Assembly (NCBI GenBank): GCA_020429495.1
Contig: JAGQLJ010000068.1
Span: forward strand, 1 to 14,059
Reading direction: 5' to 3'
DNA: 14,059 nt
DNA from: Candidatus Dojkabacteria bacterium
GTDB lineage: Bacteria > Patescibacteriota > Dojkabacteria > J137
The translations under genes were made by a program, and so were the position numbers. Positions 4,885 through 11,291 of this stretch are shown here, in pieces. Numbering within the stretch: the stretch's first letter is position 1; each line of letters opens with the position of its first letter. The notes under the pieces were generated by a model. That model saw only the letters and a list, made by a program, of their open reading frames with translations. It was not told where the DNA came from and made no database searches.

Positions 4885-6933
4885 TTAAAGTGCTATTACA
4901 TAATAAACTATACCTTCATAGTTATAGATATCACCTAATTCACTTTCAACATATGCTTTTTCAGCAGCATCTGTTGTATAAAAGTGTGCTTGTCTTGCAA
5001 CGCTCCAGAATTGGTATACAGGAGTTGTTCCTGTTGCCTCTTCTTTATATGCGCAATATGCAACACCCTCATAATCCCAGTTTGGATTTGTTGAGATTAT
5101 ATAATCCTTTTCAGCACTATCAGCTGTATAGAAGTGAACACCATATACAGTATTATAGAATCTGAATACCTCATCGCTTCCATCAAGATTACAAGCTTCA
5201 GCATTACTATCATATTTAACTACAGTAAATACTGGACCTTCATAAGCCCAAGCTGGATTATTAGCTTTAAGATAATTTACTTCATTAATGTCAACAGTAT
5301 AGAAATGTGACAAAGTTGTTGCATTCCAGAATCTGTAAACTGAAGTATGGTCAGTATCTAGTGTGTGATCAAATGCTGTTGTTATTGTAGCAGCAGCAAC
5401 TTCTGCAGATGTATGCAGTGTTGTGAATGATAATTCATAGCTACTTGATGACAATTCATAATTTTGTGGATTGAAAGTAATTGTTACAACACAACTTGAT
5501 GTTGCAGTAATAATTCCAATGCATTGTGAATCATCAATGCTTAATTCAGCACCAGTTGCACCAGAACTTGTTGCTTTAAGAACTCTATCTCCTATTGTTA
5601 ATGAAGCGGGACTAGCGTTAATAATAGTTAGTGTTTTTGATTCACCATCTTGAGTAAAGTCTCCATTAAAATCGTCAGTTCCCCAATCAAATGTTATGTC
5701 GTAAAGATATACTTTATGCATAACCATATCTAACCCAGATTCTCCAGCAACTAAGATAGTATTATCATCAATTAAATCCATTGAAGTTTCAGTTCCATTC
5801 CAAAGTGAGATTCCATTTGTTGGTCCAGTTGGAGCAATAGATGGATCTATCCATGTGTTTTCAGGATAGTCCAAACTTACTTGTAATAATCCATTTGAGC
5901 TTCTTAATGCAACCCAAGACTTTGAATCATTTAGTAAGAACTCTGAGAAGAACGTATCAGTACCTTCAATAACATAAAGACCGTCTCCACTAAATGCAGT
6001 GTTTGCTTCTCCTGTGGCTAAAACAGAAAGAATTGCAGTGTCATAACAAAGGCTAGTTCCAGTAGAGCAATCTATATGAAGAATAATATATAAATTGTTA
6101 CCTTTCTCAAATGTTCCTTCAAAGCCTGTAATTGATCCATTTAATGATGCGCTTATTGAATCTTCAACTGCAAGTGTTCCATTGTTTCCGAATGTTGTAA
6201 CTACTGCACCTGCTTTGTCTGTAACAACAACTTCATGTGCTGTTCTTCCTGTGAAAACTAAACCATCTCCCCAAGTTGAAACTTTTGAATTATAGTCTCC
6301 AGAGAAAAGAAAAGTTAAGTTTGATGTTTGTCCATCAAGTGCAATATTTGCATATGTAAAGTAATTACCATAATTTGATGAACTTGGAAGTTGATCCCAA
6401 AGAGTGAACATTAGTTCAATTCCACTTGTACTAACATTTAAAACTTGTGTTCCTGAGATATTTCCATCTAAATAGAAGGTCCCATTTGTTCCAAAACTTG
6501 TATCAACAGTTCCATTGTCTTTTACTTTCACGATAACTCCGTTCTTTGATGGATCTGTAGCAGGATTGAATGTACCAAACATATAGTATGCTTCATTATA
6601 TTCTACAATGTTTCTTACAATTCCAGTGAATCCTAGTAGGTTCATTACACCTCCATCACCAAAACTAGTATCTCTGCTTCCATCAGAGTTGTATCTGATT
6701 AAAACAGGATTTATTTTTGAGTCAAAGTTAGAGTTACCTCCACCCCAAACTCTTCCCTGGCTATCTACAAGTACTGTTTGGAAAGCATCTTGAGAAGATT
6801 GCCCAGTTGTTATTGGAGTTTGTTCAAATACAAAATCATTTGTATCTAGCTCCAATGCATCAGCTTTTACTGATGTTGAAAGAAGTAATGGCACAGCTAA
6901 AACAAATGCCATTATAAAAAGAAATTTCTTCAT
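4885..6933 (-). CDS. Secreted surface protein: delta-60-like repeats, beta domain, three DUF5648 repeats
   Basis: A 682-residue protein when started at the ATG at 6933-6931; an in-frame ATG at 6972 would add 13 residues ahead of a good signal peptide and is less likely. Residues 1-24 are a classic signal peptide (MKKFLFIMAFVLAVPLLL, cleavage near SVKA-DA). Residues about 77-98, 133-155, 235-257 and 299-321 resemble delta-60 repeats (LIRYNSDGSRDTSFGDGG and variants), which form beta-propeller-like structures. Residues about 424-505 look like an Ig-like/ASH (choice-of-anchor) domain (ESKTLTIINASPASLTIG). The last 150 residues are three copies of a DUF5648-like repeat (RFWN...HFYT...YEG) near 532, 589 and 639. 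Paired cysteines (289/296, 471/481, 581/627) could form disulfides outside the cell. There is no sortase motif or C-terminal membrane helix. It is likely exported, perhaps for adhesion or host contact, by inference only. Confidence 0.85.
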   Translation of the reverse strand: MKKFLFIMAFVLAVPLLLSTSVKADALELDTNDFVFEQTPITTGQSSQDAFQTVLVDSQGRVWGGGNSNFDSKINPVLIRYNSDGSRDTSFGDGGVMNLLGFTGIVRNIVEYNEAYYMFGTFNPATDPSKNGVIVKVKDNGTVDTSFGTNGTFYLDGNISGTQVLNVSTSGIELMFTLWDQLPSSSNYGNYFTYANIALDGQTSNLTFLFSGDYNSKVSTWGDGLVFTGRTAHEVVVTDKAGAVVTTFGNNGTLAVEDSISASLNGSITGFEGTFEKGNNLYIILHIDCSTGTSLCYDTAILSVLATGEANTAFSGDGLYVIEGTDTFFSEFLLNDSKSWVALRSSNGLLQVSLDYPENTWIDPSIAPTGPTNGISLWNGTETSMDLIDDNTILVAGESGLDMVMHKVYLYDITFDWGTDDFNGDFTQDGESKTLTIINASPASLTIGDRVLKATSSGATGAELSIDDSQCIGIITATSSCVVTITFNPQNYELSSSSYELSFTTLHTSAEVAAATITTAFDHTLDTDHTSVYRFWNATTLSHFYTVDINEVNYLKANNPAWAYEGPVFTVVKYDSNAEACNLDGSDEVFRFYNTVYGVHFYTADSAEKDYIISTNPNWDYEGVAYCAYKEEATGTTPVYQFWSVARQAHFYTTDAAEKAYVESELGDIYNYEGIVYYVIAL

Positions 6934-6975
6934 AACAAAAAATAAAATAAATAAATAAAATAATGCATTCAAGCC

Positions 6976-7004
6976 ATTCTAAGTAATGTTCAGTTGAAAT
7001 ACAA
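6976..7004 (-). promoter_or_regulatory. Promoter TTGTAT-N17-TAGAAT of the surface-protein gene
   Basis: On the minus strand, TTGTAT (6999-7004) and TAGAAT (6976-6981) are exactly 17 nt apart. The predicted start near 6969 gives a leader of about 36 nt that is almost pure A and T, with repeated TTTA units and no Shine-Dalgarno. This promoter also supports the start at 6933, because the alternative ATG at 6972 would precede the transcript start. Confidence 0.6.
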
Positions 7005-7037
7005 TACCAATAAAGAAAAAGGCAATTATAAATTTTA

Positions 7038-7067
7038 TTTACATCGTTATCTCTTCCAGGTTAGAAT
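7038..7067 (+). promoter_or_regulatory. Promoter TTTACA-N18-TAGAAT of the orphan at 7089
   Basis: TTTACA (7038-7043) and TAGAAT (7062-7067) are 18 nt apart, and the -10 box ends 21 nt before the ATG at 7089. The leader has no Shine-Dalgarno. Confidence 0.5.
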
Positions 7068-7088
7068 TTAAAGGTCACTACTAAATAT

Positions 7089-7463
7089 ATGGGTCTACTA
7101 GACAATTCAGATAATTCTTCTCCAGATAGTTTAGATTTTTCTCCTTCTCAGTCAGATCAGCCACGTAACTTAATAAAACATTTAAATACAATACCTGAAG
7201 ATATAAAACCAGGTACGCAAATAGAATTGTTTAAAGGCATATTAATACCAAAAGCTTATAGCAGCGTAAAAAGATTTGCATCTTTTGATATAGGTACTGG
7301 TCAGGTGCTTGTAAATGTAAGTACTACTAATGGGCAAGAAATAACAAGTATTTCTTATAAACACCAAAGAACTGGAGATATGCAAAATTTAAATAAGTCT
7401 CTTGATCAAATGAATAATATGATTAATGAATATTTTGAAGTTGGAGAGCCTGCAGAATCTTAA
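7089..7463 (+). CDS. Hypothetical protein with a Ser/Asp-rich N-terminus
   Basis: A 124-residue protein. The first 27 residues are rich in Ser, Asp and Pro (MGLLDNSDNSSPDSLDFS) and probably disordered. The centre looks like a compact beta-rich domain (GTQIELFKGILIP, RFASFDIGTGQVLVNVSTTNG, EITSISYKHQ), followed by an amphipathic helix (NLNKSLDQMNNMINEYFEV). I recognise no family. There is no signal peptide or membrane segment, so it is probably cytoplasmic. It has its own promoter (7038-7067), divergent from the surface-protein gene. The hairpin at 7546-7585 could end its transcript, although a TATAAT box lies in between at 7496. Confidence 0.7.
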   Translation: MGLLDNSDNSSPDSLDFSPSQSDQPRNLIKHLNTIPEDIKPGTQIELFKGILIPKAYSSVKRFASFDIGTGQVLVNVSTTNGQEITSISYKHQRTGDMQNLNKSLDQMNNMINEYFEVGEPAES

Positions 7464-7495
7464 ATGATTTTCTATACTAATATATAAGTGTGTAG

Positions 7496-7501
7496 TATAA
7501 T
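7496..7501 (+). promoter_or_regulatory. -10 box upstream of the RRM gene
   Basis: A perfect TATAAT lies 100 nt before the RRM start codon; the -35 region is poor. The predicted start near 7508 gives a leader of about 94 nt that contains the terminator-like hairpin at 7546-7585. A weaker alternative (TTAGAA-N17-TAGGAT, -10 at 7568-7573) would bypass the hairpin. Confidence 0.45.
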
Positions 7502-7545
7502 TAACGCAGCTAAAAGGTTTACGGATTACTTCTTTCATTATAGAT

Positions 7546-7585
7546 TAGAATAATCAACGGAACATTTTAGGATTATTCTATTTTT
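7546..7585 (+). terminator. Terminator-like hairpin in the RRM leader (possible attenuator)
   Basis: TAGAATAATC (7546-7555) pairs perfectly with GATTATTCTA (7571-7580) around a 15-nt loop, followed at once by five T residues. It ends 16 nt before the RRM start codon. It may terminate transcription from the upstream orphan, act as a leader attenuator, or act as a temperature-sensitive structure. The stem is AT-rich, so termination would be moderate. Confidence 0.6.
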
Positions 7586-7601
7586 CAATTATTTTTCTAC
7601 A

Positions 7602-7874
7602 ATGAAGAAAGTATATGTAGGAAATCTTAACTGGGCAATGAAAACTGAAGACCTAAAAGAGGTTTTTAGCGAAGTTGGAACAGTTGAAGACGCTATTGTA
7701 ATTACAGACAGACAAACTGGAAGATCAAAAGGTTTCGGTTTTGTTACATTCTCAACAGAAGAAGAAGCACAAGCTGCTATTCAAGAATTCGACGGTAAAG
7801 AAGTTGATGGAAGAGAACTAAGAGTCTCTATTGCAGAAGAGCGAAAAGAAAAACCAAGACAAGACAGATATTAG
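7602..7874 (+). CDS. Single-RRM RNA-binding protein
   Basis: A 90-residue protein made of a single RNA recognition motif. RNP2 is VYVGNL (residues 4-9) and RNP1 is KGFGFVTF within RSKGFGFVTF (41-50), with the aromatic residues expected to stack on RNA bases (Y5, F46, F48). The order follows the beta-alpha-beta-beta-alpha-beta fold and ends in a short basic tail (EERKEKPRQDRY). Such small bacterial RRM proteins bind single-stranded RNA; in cyanobacteria many are cold-induced. Its target is not deducible here. The leader contains a terminator-like hairpin (7546-7585), and the gene is closed by the strong terminator at 7894-7922, so it appears to be a monocistronic, possibly leader-regulated gene. 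Confidence 0.95.
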   Translation: MKKVYVGNLNWAMKTEDLKEVFSEVGTVEDAIVITDRQTGRSKGFGFVTFSTEEEAQAAIQEFDGKEVDGRELRVSIAEERKEKPRQDRY

Positions 7875-7893
7875 TCTGATTTAGTCAAAAAAT

Positions 7894-7922
7894 AAAAGAG
7901 CGAGATATAATCTCGCTCTTTT
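7894..7922. terminator. Bidirectional terminator between the RRM gene and pyrD
   Basis: A perfect 13-bp stem (AAAAGAGCGAGAT at 7894-7906 with 7910-7922) with a 3-nt loop is followed by T-rich sequence in both directions. Its right arm touches the TAA stop of the convergent pyrD gene (7922-7924). It serves both genes. Confidence 0.92.
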
Positions 7923-9052
7923 TATTTAGATATATAATTACGTGCATCAATGCCAATTGCTTCAGATATGTTACTAAATCCATCCTTTTTTATAAGTTCT
8001 ACTAGTCCTTTATTTATTTGTCCAATTAATTGAGGGCCCTCAAAAATCATCCCAGTAATTAATTGTACAAGAGATGCTCCCAACTTTATTTTCTTATATG
8101 CATCTTCAGCTGAGAAAATTCCTCCAACACCAATAATAACTAATTTTTTGCCATATTTAACATATGTTTTTGCTATCTTAGTATTACTAAGTTCAAATGT
8201 TGGTTTTCCGCTTATACCACCTTTTATATTTTGAGGGATTTTATCGACAATAAGTGTATTGTTTCTATCTTTCACTAAGTTAGCAATAATTACTCCAGCT
8301 AATTTATATTTAACAACAATCTGTAATAACGAATCAAAATCGTTCCAAGCTAATTCAAGTGGCATTTTTACAAAGATAGGTTTGGTTACGTTTAGGCTAG
8401 TTAATTTTTGCAATAAAGCTTCTAACTTTTCTGGTGTGGTAAAAGGTTCACCACCAAAAGTATTGGGACAAGAAATATTTATAGTATAAAAATCACCAAT
8501 ATTTTCTTCTACTACTTTTTTTACGCATTGATAATAATCTTCAATCCCTCCTTCAGTTGTAGATGTATTTTTACAGTTAGTTTTAGCAATAGAAATGCTT
8601 AATGGAAAATCTTTCTTTTTTTTCTTTTTTAGTTTTTGTATTATTTTATCTACTCCAATATTTTTTAATCCATAATACACAACTAATCCCATAGATTTTT
8701 TTAATCTATATAATCTAGGAGCTGGATTTCCCTCGTAAGCTAAATTGGTAATAGAACCTACTTGCATAAATCCAAAGCCAACTGTATCTAGAATATTAAT
8801 GAGATTGGCGTCTTTATCAAATCCTGCTGATAATCCAACTGGATTAGAAAAACTAATGCCAAGAATATTTTGCTCTAGCTTTTTGTTTTTATAATTAAAT
8901 AGAAATTTAGTAGACGATCTAGTTAGTGAATTGGTTCCAAGTAGTCTTCCAATATTAGTGAATAAATTATGAACCTTTTCAGGATCAAGTTGAAATAGTA
9001 TAGGTTTAAGCGCTGTTTGATATAAAAAGCCAATCTGATTATGAAGAATCAT
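7922..9052 (-). CDS. pyrD: Dihydroorotate dehydrogenase, class 2-like, with a Cys active-site base
   Basis: A 376-residue enzyme that oxidises dihydroorotate to orotate in pyrimidine synthesis, using FMN. The N-terminal extension (YQTALKPILFQLDPEKVHNL) is the membrane-associating helical pair of class 2, quinone-linked enzymes. Core motifs are FSNPVGLSAGFDKDAN, FGFMQVGSIT, NPAPRLYRL, KPIFVKMPLE, GGISGKPTF and the FMN-phosphate site GVGGIFSAEDAYKKIKLGAS with LVQLITGMIFEGP. The active-site loop reads INISCPNTFGGEPF, so the residue that is a catalytic serine in E. coli PyrD is cysteine here (C195), as in class 1 enzymes. The usual NRMGFNN segment is SMGLVVYYGLKN. A lysine run (LKKKKKKDF) precedes the ISIAKTNCKNTST strand. 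It stands alone, with no other pyr gene adjacent; pyrG is about 3.7 kb away. Whether its electron acceptor is quinone is inferred. Confidence 0.92.
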   Translation of the reverse strand: MILHNQIGFLYQTALKPILFQLDPEKVHNLFTNIGRLLGTNSLTRSSTKFLFNYKNKKLEQNILGISFSNPVGLSAGFDKDANLINILDTVGFGFMQVGSITNLAYEGNPAPRLYRLKKSMGLVVYYGLKNIGVDKIIQKLKKKKKKDFPLSISIAKTNCKNTSTTEGGIEDYYQCVKKVVEENIGDFYTINISCPNTFGGEPFTTPEKLEALLQKLTSLNVTKPIFVKMPLELAWNDFDSLLQIVVKYKLAGVIIANLVKDRNNTLIVDKIPQNIKGGISGKPTFELSNTKIAKTYVKYGKKLVIIGVGGIFSAEDAYKKIKLGASLVQLITGMIFEGPQLIGQINKGLVELIKKDGFSNISEAIGIDARNYISK

Positions 9053-9078
9053 TATACTCAGATTAATAAGTATAGAGA

Positions 9079-9108
9079 ATTATAATATGTCTTTTAAATG
9101 ATATTCAA
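9079..9108 (-). promoter_or_regulatory. Promoter TTGAAT-N18-TATAAT of pyrD
   Basis: On the minus strand TTGAAT (9103-9108) and a perfect TATAAT (9079-9084) are 18 nt apart. The -10 box ends 26 nt before the pyrD ATG, giving a leader of about 20 nt without a Shine-Dalgarno. Confidence 0.6.
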
Positions 9109-9126
9109 GCAAGCATAAAGAATATC

Positions 9127-9160
9127 AAGGCCAGTATGTACATAAAGACAGACTGGCCTT
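9127..9160 (-). terminator. Stem-loop after the acidic-protein gene
   Basis: AAGGCCAGT (9127-9135) pairs perfectly with ACTGGCCTT (9152-9160) around a 16-nt loop. It lies 13 nt past the stop of the minus-strand acidic gene and upstream of the pyrD promoter. The following minus-strand sequence is only moderately T-rich (TTGATATTCTTT), so termination is plausible but not classical. Confidence 0.55.
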
Positions 9161-9173
9161 TGCTTAGAAAGTT

Positions 9174-9452
9174 TTACTCACCCATAGTCATAGCAGTATC
9201 ACTATCATCACCATCTTCTTCTTCCTCTTCATCAGAATCAGACATCATACTGTCATCTGAATCTTCTGACATATCATCTTCATCCATTTCTTCTTCTTCT
9301 TCTTCCTCCTCTGATGCTCCATCTTCTGGCATAGCGCTACTCATGTCGCTACCAGACATAGAGTCACCTTCTGCAGGCATAGCTGATCCAGACATTGTAC
9401 CTTCTTCTTCTTCAGGCATGTTTGTATCATCAGTCATTTTGTCATCTTGCAT
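9174..9452 (-). CDS. Extremely acidic low-complexity small protein
   Basis: A 92-residue protein starting MQDDKMTDDTNMPEEEEG. It is built from runs of Glu and Asp (one stretch has eight consecutive Glu) alternating with Met-Ser-Gly/Asp-Ser segments (SMSGSDMSSAMPEDGAS). There is almost no hydrophobic residue other than Met and Ala, and a single Lys. It is surely disordered, with a very low isoelectric point; the Asp/Glu clusters could bind divalent cations, and the ZIP metal transporter gene starts 138 nt away, but no link is shown. A -10 candidate (TATAAG on the minus strand, 9479-9484) ends 26 nt before the ATG, the same spacing as at pyrD, and a stem-loop follows the stop. A plus-strand frame over the same interval (9136-9474) is a serine-rich mirror of this gene. 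Confidence 0.65.
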   Translation of the reverse strand: MQDDKMTDDTNMPEEEEGTMSGSAMPAEGDSMSGSDMSSAMPEDGASEEEEEEEEMDEDDMSEDSDDSMMSDSDEEEEEDGDDSDTAMTMGE

Positions 9453-9590
9453 ATTTTTATTAAATAAAAAATAAAATACTTATACCCAAACTTACTTGAT
9501 ATTAAATTTAACTGCAAGCTATTTCCTTTGAATAATTTGTAATGCTTGACGTAAATTGTAAAATAGAAGAATAGATATTAAAAAGAATTC

Positions 9591-10340
9591 ATGGATAATC
9601 CTGTAGTACTTTCACTTGTATCAGTGCTTGTAGTCAGTTTAATTTCTTTAATTGGGCTTTCTACTTTTTCAATTAGTAAATCTTTTTTAAGTAAAATTGT
9701 GATGTTTTTGGTTAGTTTGGCTGCAGGAACTTTAATTGGAGATGTATTTTTCCATATTTTGCCAGAGCTATTTGCTGAAGTATCAGATACTAATTTGATT
9801 ATGTCTGGAGTTATTTTTGGAATTTTGTCATTCTTCTTTTTAGAGAAGATTCTACATTGGCACCATTGTCATAAACCTGAAGAACATGATCATATGCATC
9901 CATTAGCTATAAATAACTTATTTGCAGATGGTTTACACAACTTAATTGATGGAACTATTATTGCTTCGAGCTTCAGCGTTTCGACCGAAATTGGCATTGC
10001 AACAACAATTGCAGTAATCCTTCATGAAATTCCACAAGAGATTGGAGACTTTGGAGTTTTGATTCATTCAGGATTAACAAGAAAAATGGCGTTATTTTTT
10101 AACTTTCTCTCTGCATCACTTGCATTTTTAGGTGCAGGAATTGCTTTTGTTTTAGGAGATATTGCTACAGAAAATTCATATTTATTACTCTCTTTTGCAG
10201 GAGGTGGATTTATTTATTTGGCTATTGCTGATTTATTCCCTGAACTAAAAAAAGAAGACAATTTAAAAAAGTCTATTGTTCAATTTCTTATTGTAGTTTT
10301 AGGAATTGTGGTTATGTTTGGACTGCAATATGTTGAATAG
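9591..10340 (+). CDS. ZIP-family divalent metal transporter
   Basis: A 249-residue membrane protein of the ZIP (SLC39-like, LIV-1-type) family, which moves Zn(II) or related divalent metals into the cytoplasm. About seven to eight membrane helices are visible. The histidine-rich loop between helices III and IV is present (residues about 89-103, HWHHCHKPEEHDHMHP). The metal site motifs are HNLIDG in helix IV (H116, N117, D120) and HEIPQEIGD in helix V (H145, E146, E150). Helix II carries FFHILPEL. The start at ATG 9591 leads into the first helix. A possible promoter is TTGAAT-N18-TAAATT (-10 at 9552-9557). No Fur or Zur-like operator could be recognised. A membrane-anchored orphan follows after 41 nt with its own promoter. 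Confidence 0.93.
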   Translation: MDNPVVLSLVSVLVVSLISLIGLSTFSISKSFLSKIVMFLVSLAAGTLIGDVFFHILPELFAEVSDTNLIMSGVIFGILSFFFLEKILHWHHCHKPEEHDHMHPLAINNLFADGLHNLIDGTIIASSFSVSTEIGIATTIAVILHEIPQEIGDFGVLIHSGLTRKMALFFNFLSASLAFLGAGIAFVLGDIATENSYLLLSFAGGGFIYLAIADLFPELKKEDNLKKSIVQFLIVVLGIVVMFGLQYVE

Positions 10341-10346
10341 TCTAGC

Positions 10347-10375
10347 TTGATAAAAACCTGACTGGCAAGTAAAAT
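10347..10375 (+). promoter_or_regulatory. Promoter TTGATA-N17-TAAAAT, leaderless geometry
   Basis: TTGATA (10347-10352) and TAAAAT (10370-10375) are exactly 17 nt apart, and the -10 box ends 6 nt before the ATG at 10382. The transcript would start at or within a base or two of the start codon, so the gene is predicted to be leaderless. Confidence 0.6.
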
Positions 10376-10381
10376 CCTCGT

Positions 10382-10909
10382 ATGGAATTAGTTCGAGAAA
10401 ATATAATTTATATTGTTATTGCTTTAGCCGTAGTTATTGTTTTATTCTTTGGTCTTTTTTCTCTTTTTAATCGTGATAGTAATGTGTCTGTTGCAGCAGC
10501 AAATGGCGAAGTGCTAGGTGCCTTTGAAATGAGACAAGAAACTCCTTCAGGTAATTTTTTGGTGAGTTATAGCTATCCTACCGGCTGGCATGTTGATCAA
10601 AATGGAGTAACAAGCAATATTGGATATTTTGAAAATACAAATAAACAAATGCGAATTTATTATGTATTTGAATCTTTTCAAGAGAAATATAAAGGAACAA
10701 GCAAAAAGACTTTTGTTGACGCAAATGGGTTAAAAAGAAAAATGTATTGGAAAGAATATTCAAAAGAAGATGTTTATTATATTGACACAATTTGGCCAGT
10801 AGAAAGTCTAAAAAGTTCAGTTAGATTTACATGCATGGGACCAAAAAGTGGGAGAAATATTATTAAGTCTCAATGTGAGGCTTTTATATATAGCTTTAGA
10901 TTAGATTAA
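10382..10909 (+). CDS. Membrane-anchored hypothetical protein
   Basis: A 175-residue protein with one N-terminal membrane helix (residues about 8-29, NIIYIVIALAVVIVLFFGLF) followed by Asn-Arg and a polar domain. That topology suggests a signal anchor with the C-terminal domain outside the cytoplasm. The outer domain has beta-like strands (GNFLVSYSYPTGWHVDQNG, KQMRIYYVFESF, DVYYIDTIWPVE) and ends in FRLD, reminiscent of small extracytoplasmic PsbP-like domains, but I cannot assign a family. It has two cysteines near the end (C156 and C169 by my count) that could pair. It follows the ZIP gene by 41 nt but has its own well-formed, apparently leaderless promoter. Confidence 0.7.
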   Translation: MELVRENIIYIVIALAVVIVLFFGLFSLFNRDSNVSVAAANGEVLGAFEMRQETPSGNFLVSYSYPTGWHVDQNGVTSNIGYFENTNKQMRIYYVFESFQEKYKGTSKKTFVDANGLKRKMYWKEYSKEDVYYIDTIWPVESLKSSVRFTCMGPKSGRNIIKSQCEAFIYSFRLD

Positions 10910-10959
10910 TTTAGCTACTTGCCGCTAGCTTCGAGCTACTAGCCATATTTTTAATTGAT

Positions 10960-10988
10960 TTGAAAATATAGCATATATTGTTTAGAAT
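10960..10988 (+). promoter_or_regulatory. Promoter TTGAAA-N17-TAGAAT of the 71-residue orphan
   Basis: TTGAAA (10960-10965) and TAGAAT (10983-10988) are 17 nt apart, with the -10 ending 26 nt before the ATG at 11015. The 13-nt stretch GATTTGAAAATAT that contains the -35 is repeated exactly at 11232-11244, in the promoter of the next gene. Confidence 0.6.
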
Positions 10989-11014
10989 CCAGAATAATTA
11001 TTACGTGACCAAGA

Positions 11015-11230
11015 ATGACAGATGAATCTAGGATATCAGAACCTTCAACTGAATTAGGACAAGATGATAAGTTAGAATCTATTCTAGTAGGTTTAGAAGA
11101 TGTAGTTTTACATATAGAGAGAATTCAAAATGAGTTAAATCGATTGCAATCACAATTAATTACAAGTCTTGATAACCTGGCTAATTTAGCAGGTAATAGC
11201 AGCAATGTAGAGGATAGTATTGAATTATAA
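11015..11230 (+). CDS. Small hypothetical coiled-coil-like protein
   Basis: A 71-residue protein with an acidic, polar first third (MTDESRISEPSTELGQDD). It is followed by a continuous amphipathic helix (about residues 19-58, LESILVGLEDVVLHIERIQN onward) with leucine and isoleucine spaced in a heptad-like pattern, suggesting a coiled coil or oligomerisation helix. I recognise no family. It is the first of three consecutive small orphans that share promoter architecture. There is no Shine-Dalgarno, signal peptide or membrane segment. Confidence 0.6.
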   Translation: MTDESRISEPSTELGQDDKLESILVGLEDVVLHIERIQNELNRLQSQLITSLDNLANLAGNSSNVEDSIEL

Positions 11231-11234
11231 CGAT

Positions 11235-11263
11235 TTGAAAATATCAAAACTCAGAGGTAGACT
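11235..11263 (+). promoter_or_regulatory. Promoter TTGAAA-N17-TAGACT of the 136-residue orphan
   Basis: TTGAAA (11235-11240) and TAGACT (11258-11263) are 17 nt apart; the -10 ends 28 nt before the ATG at 11292. The -10 box is part of AGAGGTAGACT (11253-11263), an 11-mer found again in the next promoter at 11721-11731. Confidence 0.6.
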
Positions 11264-11291
11264 CTAACTATACTTCTTAAATTCTATAGAC

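Noticed and set aside
6934..6972. Longer start for the surface protein
   Set aside because: It would put 13 extra residues before a clean signal peptide, and its ATG lies at or before the predicted transcription start.
9136..9474. Serine-rich plus-strand ORF opposite the acidic gene
   Set aside because: It is the complementary reading of the Asp/Glu codon runs. The minus-strand frame has a suitable -10, a matching spacing and a downstream hairpin, whereas the plus-strand frame overlaps the stem-loop at 9127-9160.
9546..9577. TTGACG as the -35 of the ZIP gene
   Set aside because: The -35 match is good, but no acceptable -10 lies at 16-18 nt; the nearest candidates are at 12 or 20 nt. TTGAAT-N18-TAAATT further upstream fits better, though weakly.
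10924..10952. Terminator after the membrane-anchored orphan
   Set aside because: GCTAG/CTAGC with following T residues can pair over only 5 bp, and the inner TAGCT/AGCTA alternative is exclusive with it. It is too weak to call.
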